In this document: positions 9,601 to 17,434 of the stretch, one piece after another
Layout of the letters: the number at the start of each line of letters is the position of its first letter
Position numbering within the stretch: the stretch's first letter is position 1
Source of the DNA: JANMJD01 sp963828405
GTDB lineage: Bacteria > Actinomycetota > Acidimicrobiia > Acidimicrobiales > Ilumatobacteraceae
NCBI GenBank assembly: GCA_963828405.1
Contig: CAWHEG010000012.1
Location: forward strand, 161,371 to 225,370
Reading direction: 5' to 3'
Length of the DNA stretch: 64,000 bases
Notes under the pieces: generated by a model
What the model was told of the DNA's origin: nothing
What the model saw: the letters and a program-made list of their open reading frames with translations, nothing else
The model's database searches: none
Made by a program: the position numbers and the translations under genes

Positions 9601-10109
9601 GCTACGACCTGTACTGCCAGATGGTCACCGAGGCCGTCTCGGAGATGAAGGGCGAGGAGCCCAAGGCACCGGCCGAGATCAAGCTCGACGTGCCGACCGA
9701 CGCGTTCCTGCCGGCGGACTACGTGGCCAAGGAGGAGCTGCGGCTCGAGGCGTACCGGCGGCTCGCCTCGGTGACCACCCACGAGCAGGTCGCCGACATC
9801 CGCGCCGAGTGGGAGGACCGCTACGGCCCGATCCCGGCGCCCGCCGACGCCCTGTTGATGGTCGGCCGGCTGCGCGCCGAGTGCCACCGCCTGACGCTGC
9901 GCGAGATCTCCATGATGGGCAGCCAGGCTCGGCTCGCCCCACTGCGACTGAAGACGAGCGAGTACATCCGCCTCGGCCGGGTGGCCAAGGGGGCGATCTA
10001 CAAGGAGGAGATCGGCCAGCTGGTCGTGCCGTTGCGCAAGGGCGAGGATCCCGCCGCCCAGCTGGTCCGGCTGCTCGGCGAGCTGATTCCCCCGGCCGAA
10101 GCAGGCTGA
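6642..10109 (+). CDS. mfd: Transcription-repair coupling factor Mfd
   Basis: A DNA translocase that removes stalled RNA polymerase and recruits UvrA. 1155 aa, normal length. Order: UvrB-like N-terminal modules; RNAP-interaction (CarD/RID) domain starting FFEDLKPGDFIVHYQHGVGRYEG; helicase domain with Walker A CGDVGFGKTEVAIRAAFK, DEEQ box VVDEEQRFGVQHKE and SMSATPIPRTLEMSL; RGRVGRSG motif; C-terminal TRCF domain. GTG 6642 is the first start in this frame, since TGA lies at 6621-6623. However, an ATG at 6620 in another frame lies 12 nt from a TACCCT -10, so the extreme N-terminus may hide a one-base indel. Confidence 0.95.
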   Translation: MRPPRRRPARSAAPLDALPELIGRDAALGQMLGRASAVLAVPEAARPIAIAALAGLSRRHPLVVCCPTGTMAGQLYDDLVQYLGAATVELFPAWETLPFERVSPSVETMGRRLRVLHRLGGGGTGDPSRSPTVIVSSIRALLQRLGTYGERAAPIVIRPGDTIDPDELLQRLVTMGYRREELAEHRGEVARRGAIVDVFPSTADAPIRIDLWGDEVDRLTEFSVSDQRSTDDIAVAEIFAARELIPNDATRARAEQLIGEEPWGREQWERLAEGHLFEGMESWLPWLTEDEVLITDLLGEQAQVILIEPRRTRDRAADLLAEEDDLARALATTWGRERDETFPRLHAEPERLLAATHGSSWSMVPTPEGPDAPHLEASGWGPVAGDSRGLTNRLRELITDGYRVVVTADTEGSAERIANALRDNGLDLPIRAAGLADEHLRRPGGQIVVAPLHRGCTLPAGRLAIVTESDLTGRRRAHRRPRPRQRESAGFFEDLKPGDFIVHYQHGVGRYEGMVKRSIGGIERDYLLLAYKGGDKLYVPSDQIDAVRQYVGGEAPTLHRMGGADFAKAKARVRSAVREIAQELVVLYQRRVNANGHRYPPDTPWQQEMEDAFPFVETPDQRKAIDDVKNDMEAPAPMDRLLCGDVGFGKTEVAIRAAFKAIQDGKQVAVLVPTTLLATQHGNTFADRFAGYPIRVEVLSRFLSGAQARKVIAGLASGEVDCVIGTHRLLANEVAFKDLGLLVVDEEQRFGVQHKEAMKKLRLDVDVLSMSATPIPRTLEMSLVGIRDLSLLQTPPADRQPILTYVGEYDERVAVESIRRELLREGQVFWVHNRVQSIEECAARLRELVPEARIAVAHGQMDESKLEQIVVDFWEGRFDVLVCTTIIESGIDMPTVNTLVVERADLLGLGQMHQLRGRVGRSGSRAYAYLFHPRDRVLTEEAYERLKTIGEATELGSGFKIAMRDLEIRGAGNILGESQSGHIAAVGYDLYCQMVTEAVSEMKGEEPKAPAEIKLDVPTDAFLPADYVAKEELRLEAYRRLASVTTHEQVADIRAEWEDRYGPIPAPADALLMVGRLRAECHRLTLREISMMGSQARLAPLRLKTSEYIRLGRVAKGAIYKEEIGQLVVPLRKGEDPAAQLVRLLGELIPPAEAG

Positions 10110-10290
10110 CCGGCGCCAACGCCGTTCTCACCGGATTCCCGGTCGGCTCTCGCCGGTCTCCCAGGTGCCGCGGCGAGGGATCGGGCTCGACCCACCCGCC
10201 CCGGGAGGCCCCCCTCCGCACGGGCATCGCCCTCGGCCCGACGCCGCGGCGTAATCTCCGGCCGACACGATCACGAAGGAATGACCCCGG

Positions 10291-10836
10291 ATGTCCCAGT
10301 CGATGGCCTACCTGACCCGCTCCTCGGGGATCGTGGCGACCGTACTGATGCTGGCGGCGGTGGCGTGGGGATTCGCCTTCTCGGCTCGCGAGACCGGCAA
10401 GCGGCTGCGCCCGGCGTGGTGGCTCGATCTGCACAACGGCCTCGGCGGCTTCGCCCTGATCTTCACCGGCATCCACCTGCTCACGGCCTTCCTGGCCTCC
10501 GACCTCGGGGTCGGCCTGAAGGACGTGGCCGTCCCCGGCGGCTCCGACCAGCAGACAGGGGCGTTCACCTGGGGGGTGCTGGCGTTCTACGGCCTGGCCG
10601 TGGCCGTGTTCACCTCGTGGCCTCGAAAGCGGTTCAAGCGCCGGACATGGCGCCTCGTCCATCTGCTGTCCGTACCGGCGACCGTCGCCGCCTGCGTGCA
10701 CGGGTACCAGCTCGGCACCGACGCGGCAACGCCGGCGTTCAAGGCCGGGCTCGTGATCCTCGTCGGCGCCACGGTGTACCCGGCCGGGATGCGCCTGACG
10801 GGGCTGCTGGCCAGGCGGACCTCCGCCGAGCGGTGA
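10291..10836 (+). CDS. Ferric-reductase-like / cytochrome-b-type membrane protein
   Basis: A 181-residue integral membrane protein with about five hydrophobic segments. Histidines sit in pairs on successive helices (LHNGLGG, GIHLLTAF, RLVHLLSV, CVHGYQ), the pattern expected for bis-His heme b ligation in ferric-reductase-like transmembrane domains. GAAGGA (10275-10280) is 10 nt before the ATG, and TAATCT at 10252-10257 is a good -10. The next two genes encode an FMN-binding-domain protein and ApbE. Together they suggest electron transfer across the membrane from heme to a covalently bound extracytoplasmic flavin. Substrate and partners are unknown. Confidence 0.72.
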   Translation: MSQSMAYLTRSSGIVATVLMLAAVAWGFAFSARETGKRLRPAWWLDLHNGLGGFALIFTGIHLLTAFLASDLGVGLKDVAVPGGSDQQTGAFTWGVLAFYGLAVAVFTSWPRKRFKRRTWRLVHLLSVPATVAACVHGYQLGTDAATPAFKAGLVILVGATVYPAGMRLTGLLARRTSAER

Positions 10837-10913
10837 CCGGGCCCGTCACGGCGTCGGCGGGCACACGATCTTCTCGGGTCGTCCTTGAATGCCCCTTACC
10901 TGGGGACGTGTGA

Positions 10914-11747
10914 ATGGTCGCCATGGAAGACACCAACGATGTCGACAGCCGGCCGACCCCCCTGGGTGACCCGCTGATCCAGGCCCGCCTCGAGCGACTC
11001 GCCAATCGCGGACCGGGGACGCTGCCGCCCCCGGTCCCCCCGACGTCTGCCCCCCGGACGTCGACCCCCGGAACGCAGACGGGGGCGCGACCGGCGGCAT
11101 CCCGGCCCACCCGACCGGCGGCGAGAGCACGGACGAATGCTCCCACCACGTCGAGGCGCCGCCACGCCGCCAAGGGCAGCCGGGCGGCCGCCCTGGTGAT
11201 GAGCGCCGGCACCACGCTCGGCCTCGCCGCCTACTTCCAGCAGGTCGATTCGGCGTCGGCCTCGACCGATGGCACCACGATGGCCGCCGCCGCTGAGTCC
11301 ACCGGCGCGCTCGTGGCGACGAACACGGGCATCGCCACCGGCCCGGCGACGGCGACGACCGCACCGGCCACCGTCGCCGTCCCCTCCACCGCAGCGGCAG
11401 CCGAGCCGCAGGCCACGGCCGTGGCAACGACCACATCGGCCGTTGCGCCCAACGCGCTGGCCGACGGCACGTTCGTCGGAGCCACGTTCACCAACCGCTG
11501 GGGCCCGGTGCAGGTGCAGGTGACGATCACGCAGGGAGCGATCACCGAGGTGACCGCGCTGCAGACGCCGGCCGGCGATCGCAAGAGCGTGCAGATCAAC
11601 AACCGCGCCGTGCCCAAGCTGAACTCCGCCACGCTGACCGCCCAGAGCGCCGCCATCCACGGTGTCTCGGGCGCCACGTACACCAGCCACAGCTACGCCC
11701 AGTCGCTGCAGTCGGCACTCGATGCCGCCAAGGCGCAGGCCGCCTGA
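10914..11747 (+). CDS. Membrane-anchored FMN-binding-domain protein (flavinylation substrate)
   Basis: 277 aa. The layout is a Pro/Arg-rich cytoplasmic N-terminus (1-85), one hydrophobic segment near 88-105 (AAALVMSAGTTLGLAAYF), a Thr/Ala-rich linker (about 110-175) and a C-terminal FMN_bind domain (ADGTFVGATFTNRWGPVQV to the end). The SGATYTS motif near residue 255 matches the S/D-G-A-T-x-T sequence whose Thr is covalently flavinylated by ApbE, and apbE follows directly. ATG 10914 is used, with a second in-frame ATG at 10923. It is probably an extracellular redox carrier working with the upstream heme protein. Confidence 0.83.
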   Translation: MVAMEDTNDVDSRPTPLGDPLIQARLERLANRGPGTLPPPVPPTSAPRTSTPGTQTGARPAASRPTRPAARARTNAPTTSRRRHAAKGSRAAALVMSAGTTLGLAAYFQQVDSASASTDGTTMAAAAESTGALVATNTGIATGPATATTAPATVAVPSTAAAAEPQATAVATTTSAVAPNALADGTFVGATFTNRWGPVQVQVTITQGAITEVTALQTPAGDRKSVQINNRAVPKLNSATLTAQSAAIHGVSGATYTSHSYAQSLQSALDAAKAQAA

Positions 11748-11748
11748 C

Positions 11749-12537
11749 GTGGCCGACACTCCCTTGCACCACGTCGAGTTCGTGATGGGCATGGCCGTGT
11801 CGATCGACATCCGCGATCCCGCCGACCGCTCCGCCCTCGATGACGTCGTCGCCTGGCTGCACCACGTCGACGACACCTTCAGCACCTACAAGCCCGAGAG
11901 CCCGATCAGCCGGCTCGGCCTCGGCGAGCTCCGGCTCGACGAGCTCAGCACCGAGGTCGTCGGGGTGCTCGAGCTGTGCGAGAAGCTGACCGTCGACACC
12001 GGGGGCGCGTTCGACGCCCTGGCCGTACGCGGAGCGACCGGTGGGATGCTCGACCCCTCGGGGCTGGTCAAGGGCTGGTCGATCGAGCGGGCGGCCGTGA
12101 TGCTCGCCGAACGGGGGGTTCGCAACCTGTGCATCAACGCCGGCGGTGACCTGGCGATACGCGGCGAGCACTGCTCCGGTGAGCCCTGGCGCATCGGTGT
12201 CCGGCACCCCGACCAGCCGATGAGGAGCGCCGCGGTGCTCGCCGTGAGCGGGCCGCTGGCCATCGCCACCTCGGCGACCTATGAGCGCGGCGCCCACATC
12301 ATCGACCCGGTCACCGGCGAGCCCGCCGGCGATCTGGCCAGCGTGACCATCGTCGGGCCCGACCTGACGTTCGCCGACGCCTACGCCACCGCCGTGTTCG
12401 TGATGGGGATCCGCGGTCTCGAGTGGCTGATGGAGCGCCATGGCGACTACGCCGGCTTCGCCATCACCCGCGAGGACACGACGTTCTCCACCCCGAACTT
12501 CGAGAGCTACCTGCTCCGGACTCCGGCCCTGGGCTGA
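11749..12537 (+). CDS. apbE: FAD:protein FMN transferase (ApbE)
   Basis: Transfers FMN from FAD to a Thr of target proteins. 262 aa, somewhat short because the start GTG 11749 gives no lipoprotein signal peptide. Motifs: VEFVMGMAVSI, FSTYKPESPISRLG, the metal/FAD site GGAFDALAV, DPSGLVKGWSIERA, INAGGDLAIRG, and ATSATYERGAHIIDPVTGEP. The GTG begins one base after the TGA of the FMN-binding gene, so the pair is co-translated. Genome context makes the neighbour its obvious substrate. Confidence 0.9.
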   Translation: MADTPLHHVEFVMGMAVSIDIRDPADRSALDDVVAWLHHVDDTFSTYKPESPISRLGLGELRLDELSTEVVGVLELCEKLTVDTGGAFDALAVRGATGGMLDPSGLVKGWSIERAAVMLAERGVRNLCINAGGDLAIRGEHCSGEPWRIGVRHPDQPMRSAAVLAVSGPLAIATSATYERGAHIIDPVTGEPAGDLASVTIVGPDLTFADAYATAVFVMGIRGLEWLMERHGDYAGFAITREDTTFSTPNFESYLLRTPALG

Positions 12538-12541
12538 TCGC

Positions 12542-12567
12542 TAGAGTTCGGTTCGGTGCGCACCGAA
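12542..12567 (+). promoter_or_regulatory. Promoter and 16-bp perfect palindrome at the furA-relic start
   Basis: TAGAGT (12542-12547) is a -10 element 8 nt before the GTG at 12556. The start codon lies inside the perfect palindrome TTCGGTGC|GCACCGAA (12552-12567). The position fits an autoregulatory operator, or the start of the transcript that continues into katG. The sequence is more GC-rich than classical Fur boxes. Confidence 0.5.
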
Positions 12568-12624
12568 ACTGCAGGTCGGCTCCGCGAGAACGGCATCCAC
12601 GTCACCCCGCAGCGCCTCCACCTC
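12556..12624 (+). pseudogene. N-terminal relic of a Fur-family regulator (furA) upstream of katG
   Basis: Twenty-three codons read MRTETAGRLRENGIHVTPQR and then LHL, which matches the conserved start of FurA proteins (L-R-x-x-G-x-x-V-T-x-x-R). The similarity then ends abruptly and katG begins about 50 bp later. In many actinobacteria furA lies directly before katG and represses it. The simplest reading is a deletion of nearly all of furA that left its leaderless start and promoter to drive katG. It could still be translated as a short leader peptide. Confidence 0.6.
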
Positions 12625-12673
12625 ACCACTCGAGCTCACCACACTCAACCTCACCCACTCGACAAGGAGAGCC

Positions 12674-14831
12674 ATGAGCACCAGCAACGAGGCCGTGTGT
12701 CCGGTCGTGCACGGCGCCAATGTGCAGTCGGACATGTCACCGACCGGGTGGTGGCCGAAGACCCTGAACCTCGACATCCTGCACCAGCACGACTCGAAGA
12801 CGAACCCGATGGACGCCGACTTCGACTATCGCGAGGCGGTCAAGACCCTCGACCTGGCGGCGGTGAAGCAGGATCTCGAGGATCTGATGACCGACAGTCA
12901 GGATTGGTGGCCCGCGGACTGGGGTCACTACGGCGGCCTGATGATCCGCATGGCCTGGCACGCTGCCGGGACGTATCGCATCGCCGACGGTCGTGGTGGT
13001 GCCGGTACCGGCAACCAGCGTTTCGCCCCGCTCAACTCGTGGCCCGACAACGCCAACCTCGACAAGGCGCGTCGCCTGCTGTGGCCGATCAAGAAGAAGT
13101 ACGGCAACCGGATCAGCTGGGCCGATCTGATGGTGCTGGCCGGCAATGTCGCTTACGAGTCGATGGGTCTGAAGACGTTCGGTTTCAGCCTTGGCCGCGT
13201 CGATATCTGGCACCCGGAGAAGGACATCTACTGGGGCACGGAGAAGGAATGGTTGGACTCCAGCCGGTATGACGGTGACGACCGTGAGTCGCTCGAGAAC
13301 CCGCTCGCCGCGGTGCAGATGGGCCTCATCTACGTGAACCCTCAGGGTGTGGGCGGCACACCCGATCCGTTGCGTACCGCCCAGGACGTGCGGGTCACCT
13401 TCGCACGCATGGCGATGAACGACGAGGAGACCGTGGCACTCACCGCCGGCGGCCACACGGTGGGCAAGGCCCACGGCAACGGCAACGCGGCCGCCCAGGG
13501 CCCGGAGCCCGAGGGAGCCGGGATCGAGGAGCAGGGTCTCGGCTGGATGAACCGCACCAGCCGCGGTATCGGCCGCGACGCGGTCACGTCGGGGCTCGAG
13601 GGGGCGTGGACCACTCATCCGACGCGCTGGGACAACGGCTACTTCGATCTGCTGTTCAAGTACCAGTGGGAGCTCGCCAAGAGCCCTGCCGGTGCCTGGC
13701 AGTGGTGGCCCGTCGGTATTGCCGAGGAGGACATGCCGGTCGATGTCGAGGATCCGTCGATCCGCCGGATGCCGATGATGACCGACGCCGACATGGCGAT
13801 GATCAAGGACCCGATCTACCGCGAGATCAGCGAACGGTTCCACAAGGACCCGGCGTACTTCTCCGAGGTCTTCGCCCGGGCGTGGTTCAAACTGACCCAC
13901 CGGGACATGGGCCCCAAGTCCCGCTACATCGGACCCGAGGTTCCCGCCGAGGACCTGATCTGGCAGGACCCGATCCCCGTCGGCACCAGCGGCTACGACA
14001 TCGACGCCGTCAAGGCCCGCATCGCCGCCAGCGGCTTGACCGTCAGCGAGATGGTGACCACGGCATGGGATAGCGCCCGCACCTTCCGCGGCTCCGACAT
14101 GCGCGGTGGCGCCAACGGCGCCCGTATCCGCCTCGCCCCCCAGAACCAGTGGGAGGGCAACGAGCCCGCCCGACTCGCCAGGGTGCTCGGCGTGCTCGAG
14201 ACCATCGCGGCCGAGAGCGGTGCGAGCGTGGCCGACGTGGTCGTGCTGGCCGGCAACCTCGGCAGTGGAGCAGGCCGCGGAGGCGGCCGGCGTCGACATC
14301 ACCGTGCCGTTCGCGCCGGGGCGTGGCGACGCCACTCAGGAACAGACCGACGTCGACTCGTTCGCCCCGCTCGAGCCGATCCACGACGGCTACCGCAACT
14401 GGCAGCGGCAGGCCTACGCGGTCACCGCCGAGGAACTGCTCCTCGACCGCACCCAACTGATGGGCCTCACCGCACCCGAGATGACGGTGCTCGTCGGTGG
14501 CATGCGCGTCATCGGCACGAACCACGGTGGCACTCGCCACGGCGTGTTCACCGACCGGGTCGGCGCCCTCACCAACGACTTCTTCACCAACCTCACCGAT
14601 ATGAGCAACACCTGGAAGCCGGCCGGCGACGGCGTTTACCAGGTTTGTGATCGCAGGACCGGCACCGTGAAGTGGACGGCCACGCGGGTCGACCTCGTCT
14701 TCGGATCCAACTCGGTGCTCCGCTCGTATGCCGAGGTGTACGCCCAGAACGACAACAAGGAGAAGTTCGTACGCGACTTCGTCGCCGCCTGGACCAAGGT
14801 GATGAACGCCGACCGCTACGACCTGAACTGA
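12674..14831 (+). pseudogene. katG: Catalase-peroxidase KatG, one-base frameshift near 14261
   Basis: Heme catalase-peroxidase. The distal pocket IRMAWHAAGTYR (Arg, Trp, His), the Trp-Tyr-Met adduct residues (Tyr in LIYVNPQG, Met in FARMAMN) and the proximal His in TAGGHTVGKAHG are all present. The first frame runs to VVVLAGNL (about residue 529). The rest (AVEQAAEAAGVDITVPF to MNADRYDLN) continues in the +1 frame from 14262 to 14831. Removing one G of the GG at 14261-14262 restores a 718-residue protein of normal length. AAGGAG lies 4-9 nt before the ATG. Because everything else is intact, this may be a sequencing error rather than true inactivation. Confidence 0.88.
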
Positions 14832-14870
14832 CCGTCGAGCGGGCGAATCTCGGAGGCACGCCTCGACCGG

Positions 14871-14901
14871 CCGTCAGCTGTTCGCGGTGAACAGCTGACG
14901 G
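14871..14901 (+). terminator. Strong hairpin 3' of katG
   Basis: A perfect 13-bp stem, CCGTCAGCTGTTC (14871-14883) with GAACAGCTGACGG (14889-14901), encloses a 5-nt loop. It starts 40 nt after the katG stop. There is no T-tract, as is common for actinobacterial terminators. Confidence 0.7.
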
Positions 14902-14996
14902 TCTGGACGTGCGTCCGGCTCGGTGGTGCGCCCCACGGCGAACCCGGTGGTCCGGACGGCCAACGCGGCAAGGGGTCGGGGGTAGCATGTCGACCC

Positions 14997-15935
14997 GTGC
15001 ATCGTCGTCTCTCCGTCGCCGCCATCGCCCTGGGCGGCCTCCTCTGCCTGCCGTCGTGCTCGTCGGTCACCACCAACGCGGCGATCATCAACGGTGACGA
15101 CGTCCCGATGACGGACCTCGACGAGATCATCAAGGGCTACCAACAGGTGCTCGCCGCCCAGGCCCCGACCGTCCCCGAGGGCACCGCGCTCGAATCCGAG
15201 ACCGCCGACGCCAACATCGCCCGCGGCATGCTCAGCGTGATGATCCGCCGCACCGTGTACGACGAGGCGCTGACCACGATGGGCCACCCCGTCACCGACA
15301 CCGACCGCGCCACGGCCGAGGCCACCGTCGCCCAGGATCCGTCGTTCGCCGACTTCCCCCCGCTGATCAAGGAACTGGCCGTCGGCGTCACCGCCTCGCA
15401 GCAGGCGTTCCTGGCGCTGCCGGGCCCGACGGCCGCCGAGTTCCAGCCGGTCTACGAACAGGGCGTCGAGCGTTCCCAGGTGGCGTGCGTCAGCCACATC
15501 CTGGTCGCCACCGAGGCCGAGGCGAACGTCGTGCTCGACCGGGTCACCCGGGGTGAGGCCTTCGCCGACGTGGCCAAGGCCGTCTCCACCGACACCGGCA
15601 GCGGTCAGGCGGGTGGCGTGCTCACCGGCGACGTCGGCACCTGCTACAGCGCCAGCGGGCTGGCCGGCCAGCTCGTGCCCGAGTTCGTCGCTGCGGCGAT
15701 GGCCGCCGAACCCGGGGTGCCCACCCAGCCGGTCCAGTCGGAGTTCGGTTACCACGTGATCCTCCTCCGTCCGTGGGCCGAGGTCGCCGACGACGCCGTC
15801 GTGGCGGCCCGGGCCACGACGGAGCAGCGGCTCTTCGCCACGGCCGACGTCACCGTGAACTCCTCGATCGGGGCATGGTCGCCAACGGCATTCGCCGTCG
15901 TCCCACTCGATTCCACCCCTGCCGCCAACGGGTGA
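14997..15935 (+). CDS. Exported SurA/PrsA-like peptidyl-prolyl isomerase lipoprotein
   Basis: 312 aa. The signal peptide MHRRLSVAAIALGGLLCLP ends in lipobox LPSC, so it is probably lipid-anchored outside the membrane. The middle is an alpha-helical SurA_N-like region (NGDDVPMTDLDEIIKGYQQV). The parvulin (PpiC) domain occupies about residues 160-260 (ACVSHILVATEAEA, GQAGGVLTGDVGTC, EFGYHVILLRPW). Start GTG 14997 is 8 nt after a TAGCAT -10 (14983-14988), a near-leaderless arrangement. Its stop overlaps the mazG start, a pairing common in actinobacteria. Confidence 0.88.
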   Translation: MHRRLSVAAIALGGLLCLPSCSSVTTNAAIINGDDVPMTDLDEIIKGYQQVLAAQAPTVPEGTALESETADANIARGMLSVMIRRTVYDEALTTMGHPVTDTDRATAEATVAQDPSFADFPPLIKELAVGVTASQQAFLALPGPTAAEFQPVYEQGVERSQVACVSHILVATEAEANVVLDRVTRGEAFADVAKAVSTDTGSGQAGGVLTGDVGTCYSASGLAGQLVPEFVAAAMAAEPGVPTQPVQSEFGYHVILLRPWAEVADDAVVAARATTEQRLFATADVTVNSSIGAWSPTAFAVVPLDSTPAANG

Positions 15936-17389
15936 GCCTCCCCCGCATCGTCGTCGCCGGACTCGGCCCGGCCGGGCCCGAGTACGTCACGGCGGCGGTC
16001 TCCCGGGCCATCGCCCGTGTCCCGCACCGGTTCGTGCGCACGTCGCGCCATCCGGGCGCGGGCGTTGTCGGCGAGGCGACGAGCTTCGACGCCGTCTACG
16101 AGTCGGCCGACACGTTCGACGAGGTCTACGCATCGATCGTCGAACGCCTCGTCGAGGCCGCGGTGACGCACGGCGAGATCCTCTACGCCGTGCCGGGCTC
16201 GCCCTGGGTGCTCGAACGCACCGTACGCCGCCTGCTCGCCGACGAGCGGGTCGCCACCGAGGTCCTCCCGGCGTTGTCGTTCCTCGACCTGGCCTATGCC
16301 GCGCTGCGGATCGACCCGGTCGAGGCCGGTGTCCGCCTCGTCGACGGGCACCGCTTCGCCACGGCGGCCGCTGGTCAGACCGGCCCGCTGCTCGTCGCCC
16401 ATTGCCACGCCAACTGGGTGCTCTCGGAGATCAAGCTCGCCGTGGAGGACGCCACGGGCGACGAGGAGGTCGTCATCCTCCAACGACTCGGCTGTCCCGA
16501 CGAGCACGTGGTGACCACCATCTGGGCCGACCTCGACCGGTCGGTGGACGCCGACCACCTGACGACCGTCTACATCCCGCGGCTGGCTGCGCCGGTCGGC
16601 CACGAGCTGGTCCGCTTCCACGCCATCGTGCGACGGCTACGCGAGGAGTGCCCGTGGGACCGCAAGCAGACCCACCACTCGCTGGCCCGCCACGCCGTCG
16701 AGGAGACCTACGAGCTCGTCGAGGCGATCGGTCGGCTCGGTGACGACGGCCACGGCGACGACCATCTCACCGAGGAACTCGGCGACGTCCTGCTCCAGGT
16801 GGTGCTCAACGCGGCGATCGGCGAGCAGGAGGGCAGGTTCAACCTGGCCGACGTCGCCCGGGTGATCTCCGACAAGATGATCCGCCGCCACCCTCACGTG
16901 TTCGGTGACATCGAGGTCGCCGGAGCCGACGAGGTGGTGGCCAACTGGGCGGCGATCAAGGCGGCCGAGAAGGGCACGACCGTCGGTGACGCCGGGTTGT
17001 TCGACGGTCTGGCCGGCTCGCTCCCCGCCCTGTCGTTCGCCGCCGAGATGGCCAAACTGGCGGCGCGGGCCGGGTTCGACTGGGACGAGCCGCGGGGCAC
17101 GCTGGACAAGGTCGCCGAGGAACTCGCCGAGGTCATCGAGGCATGGGACGATCCGGCGCACGTCCACGAGGAGATCGGCGACCTGCTGTTCGCCGTGGCC
17201 AACGTCGCCCGCCACCGGGGCATCGAGCCCGAGGTGGCCCTCCGCCAGGCCGCCGGCAAGTTCCGTCGCCGCTGCGAGGCGATGGCGGCCCTGGCCGTCG
17301 AGCGCGGGATCGACACCCTGACCTGCGGCCTCGTCGTGCTCGACGAACTGTGGAACGTCGTCAAGGCCGCCGAGCGAGCGGCGCCCTGA
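15932..17389 (+). CDS. mazG: Tetrapyrrole-methylase-like / MazG nucleoside triphosphate pyrophosphohydrolase fusion
   Basis: 485 aa. The N-terminal 230 residues resemble a TP-methylase fold (VVAGLGPAGPEYVTAAV, VPGSPWVLERTVRRL), as in YabN-type fusions. The C-terminal half is a double MazG domain with CPWDRKQTHHSLARHAVEE, the metal-binding E-E-x-x-E/D pattern in LTEELGDVLLQVVLNA, MIRRHPHVFG, and a second copy KVAEELAEVIEA...EEIGDLLFAVANVAR. It is expected to hydrolyse aberrant NTPs. GTG 15932 overlaps the previous stop as GTGA. It is conserved next to mfd and eno in actinobacteria. Confidence 0.92.
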   Translation: MSLPRIVVAGLGPAGPEYVTAAVSRAIARVPHRFVRTSRHPGAGVVGEATSFDAVYESADTFDEVYASIVERLVEAAVTHGEILYAVPGSPWVLERTVRRLLADERVATEVLPALSFLDLAYAALRIDPVEAGVRLVDGHRFATAAAGQTGPLLVAHCHANWVLSEIKLAVEDATGDEEVVILQRLGCPDEHVVTTIWADLDRSVDADHLTTVYIPRLAAPVGHELVRFHAIVRRLREECPWDRKQTHHSLARHAVEETYELVEAIGRLGDDGHGDDHLTEELGDVLLQVVLNAAIGEQEGRFNLADVARVISDKMIRRHPHVFGDIEVAGADEVVANWAAIKAAEKGTTVGDAGLFDGLAGSLPALSFAAEMAKLAARAGFDWDEPRGTLDKVAEELAEVIEAWDDPAHVHEEIGDLLFAVANVARHRGIEPEVALRQAAGKFRRRCEAMAALAVERGIDTLTCGLVVLDELWNVVKAAERAAP

Positions 17390-17434
17390 CCGGACCGATC
17401 GGGGACGAAGGGAGCGGTCAGCTGCCCGTCGCGG

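Noticed and set aside
6543..9887. A 1114-codon open frame on the minus strand
   Set aside because: It is antisense to mfd, which has all family motifs. Long antisense frames are expected in DNA this GC-rich.
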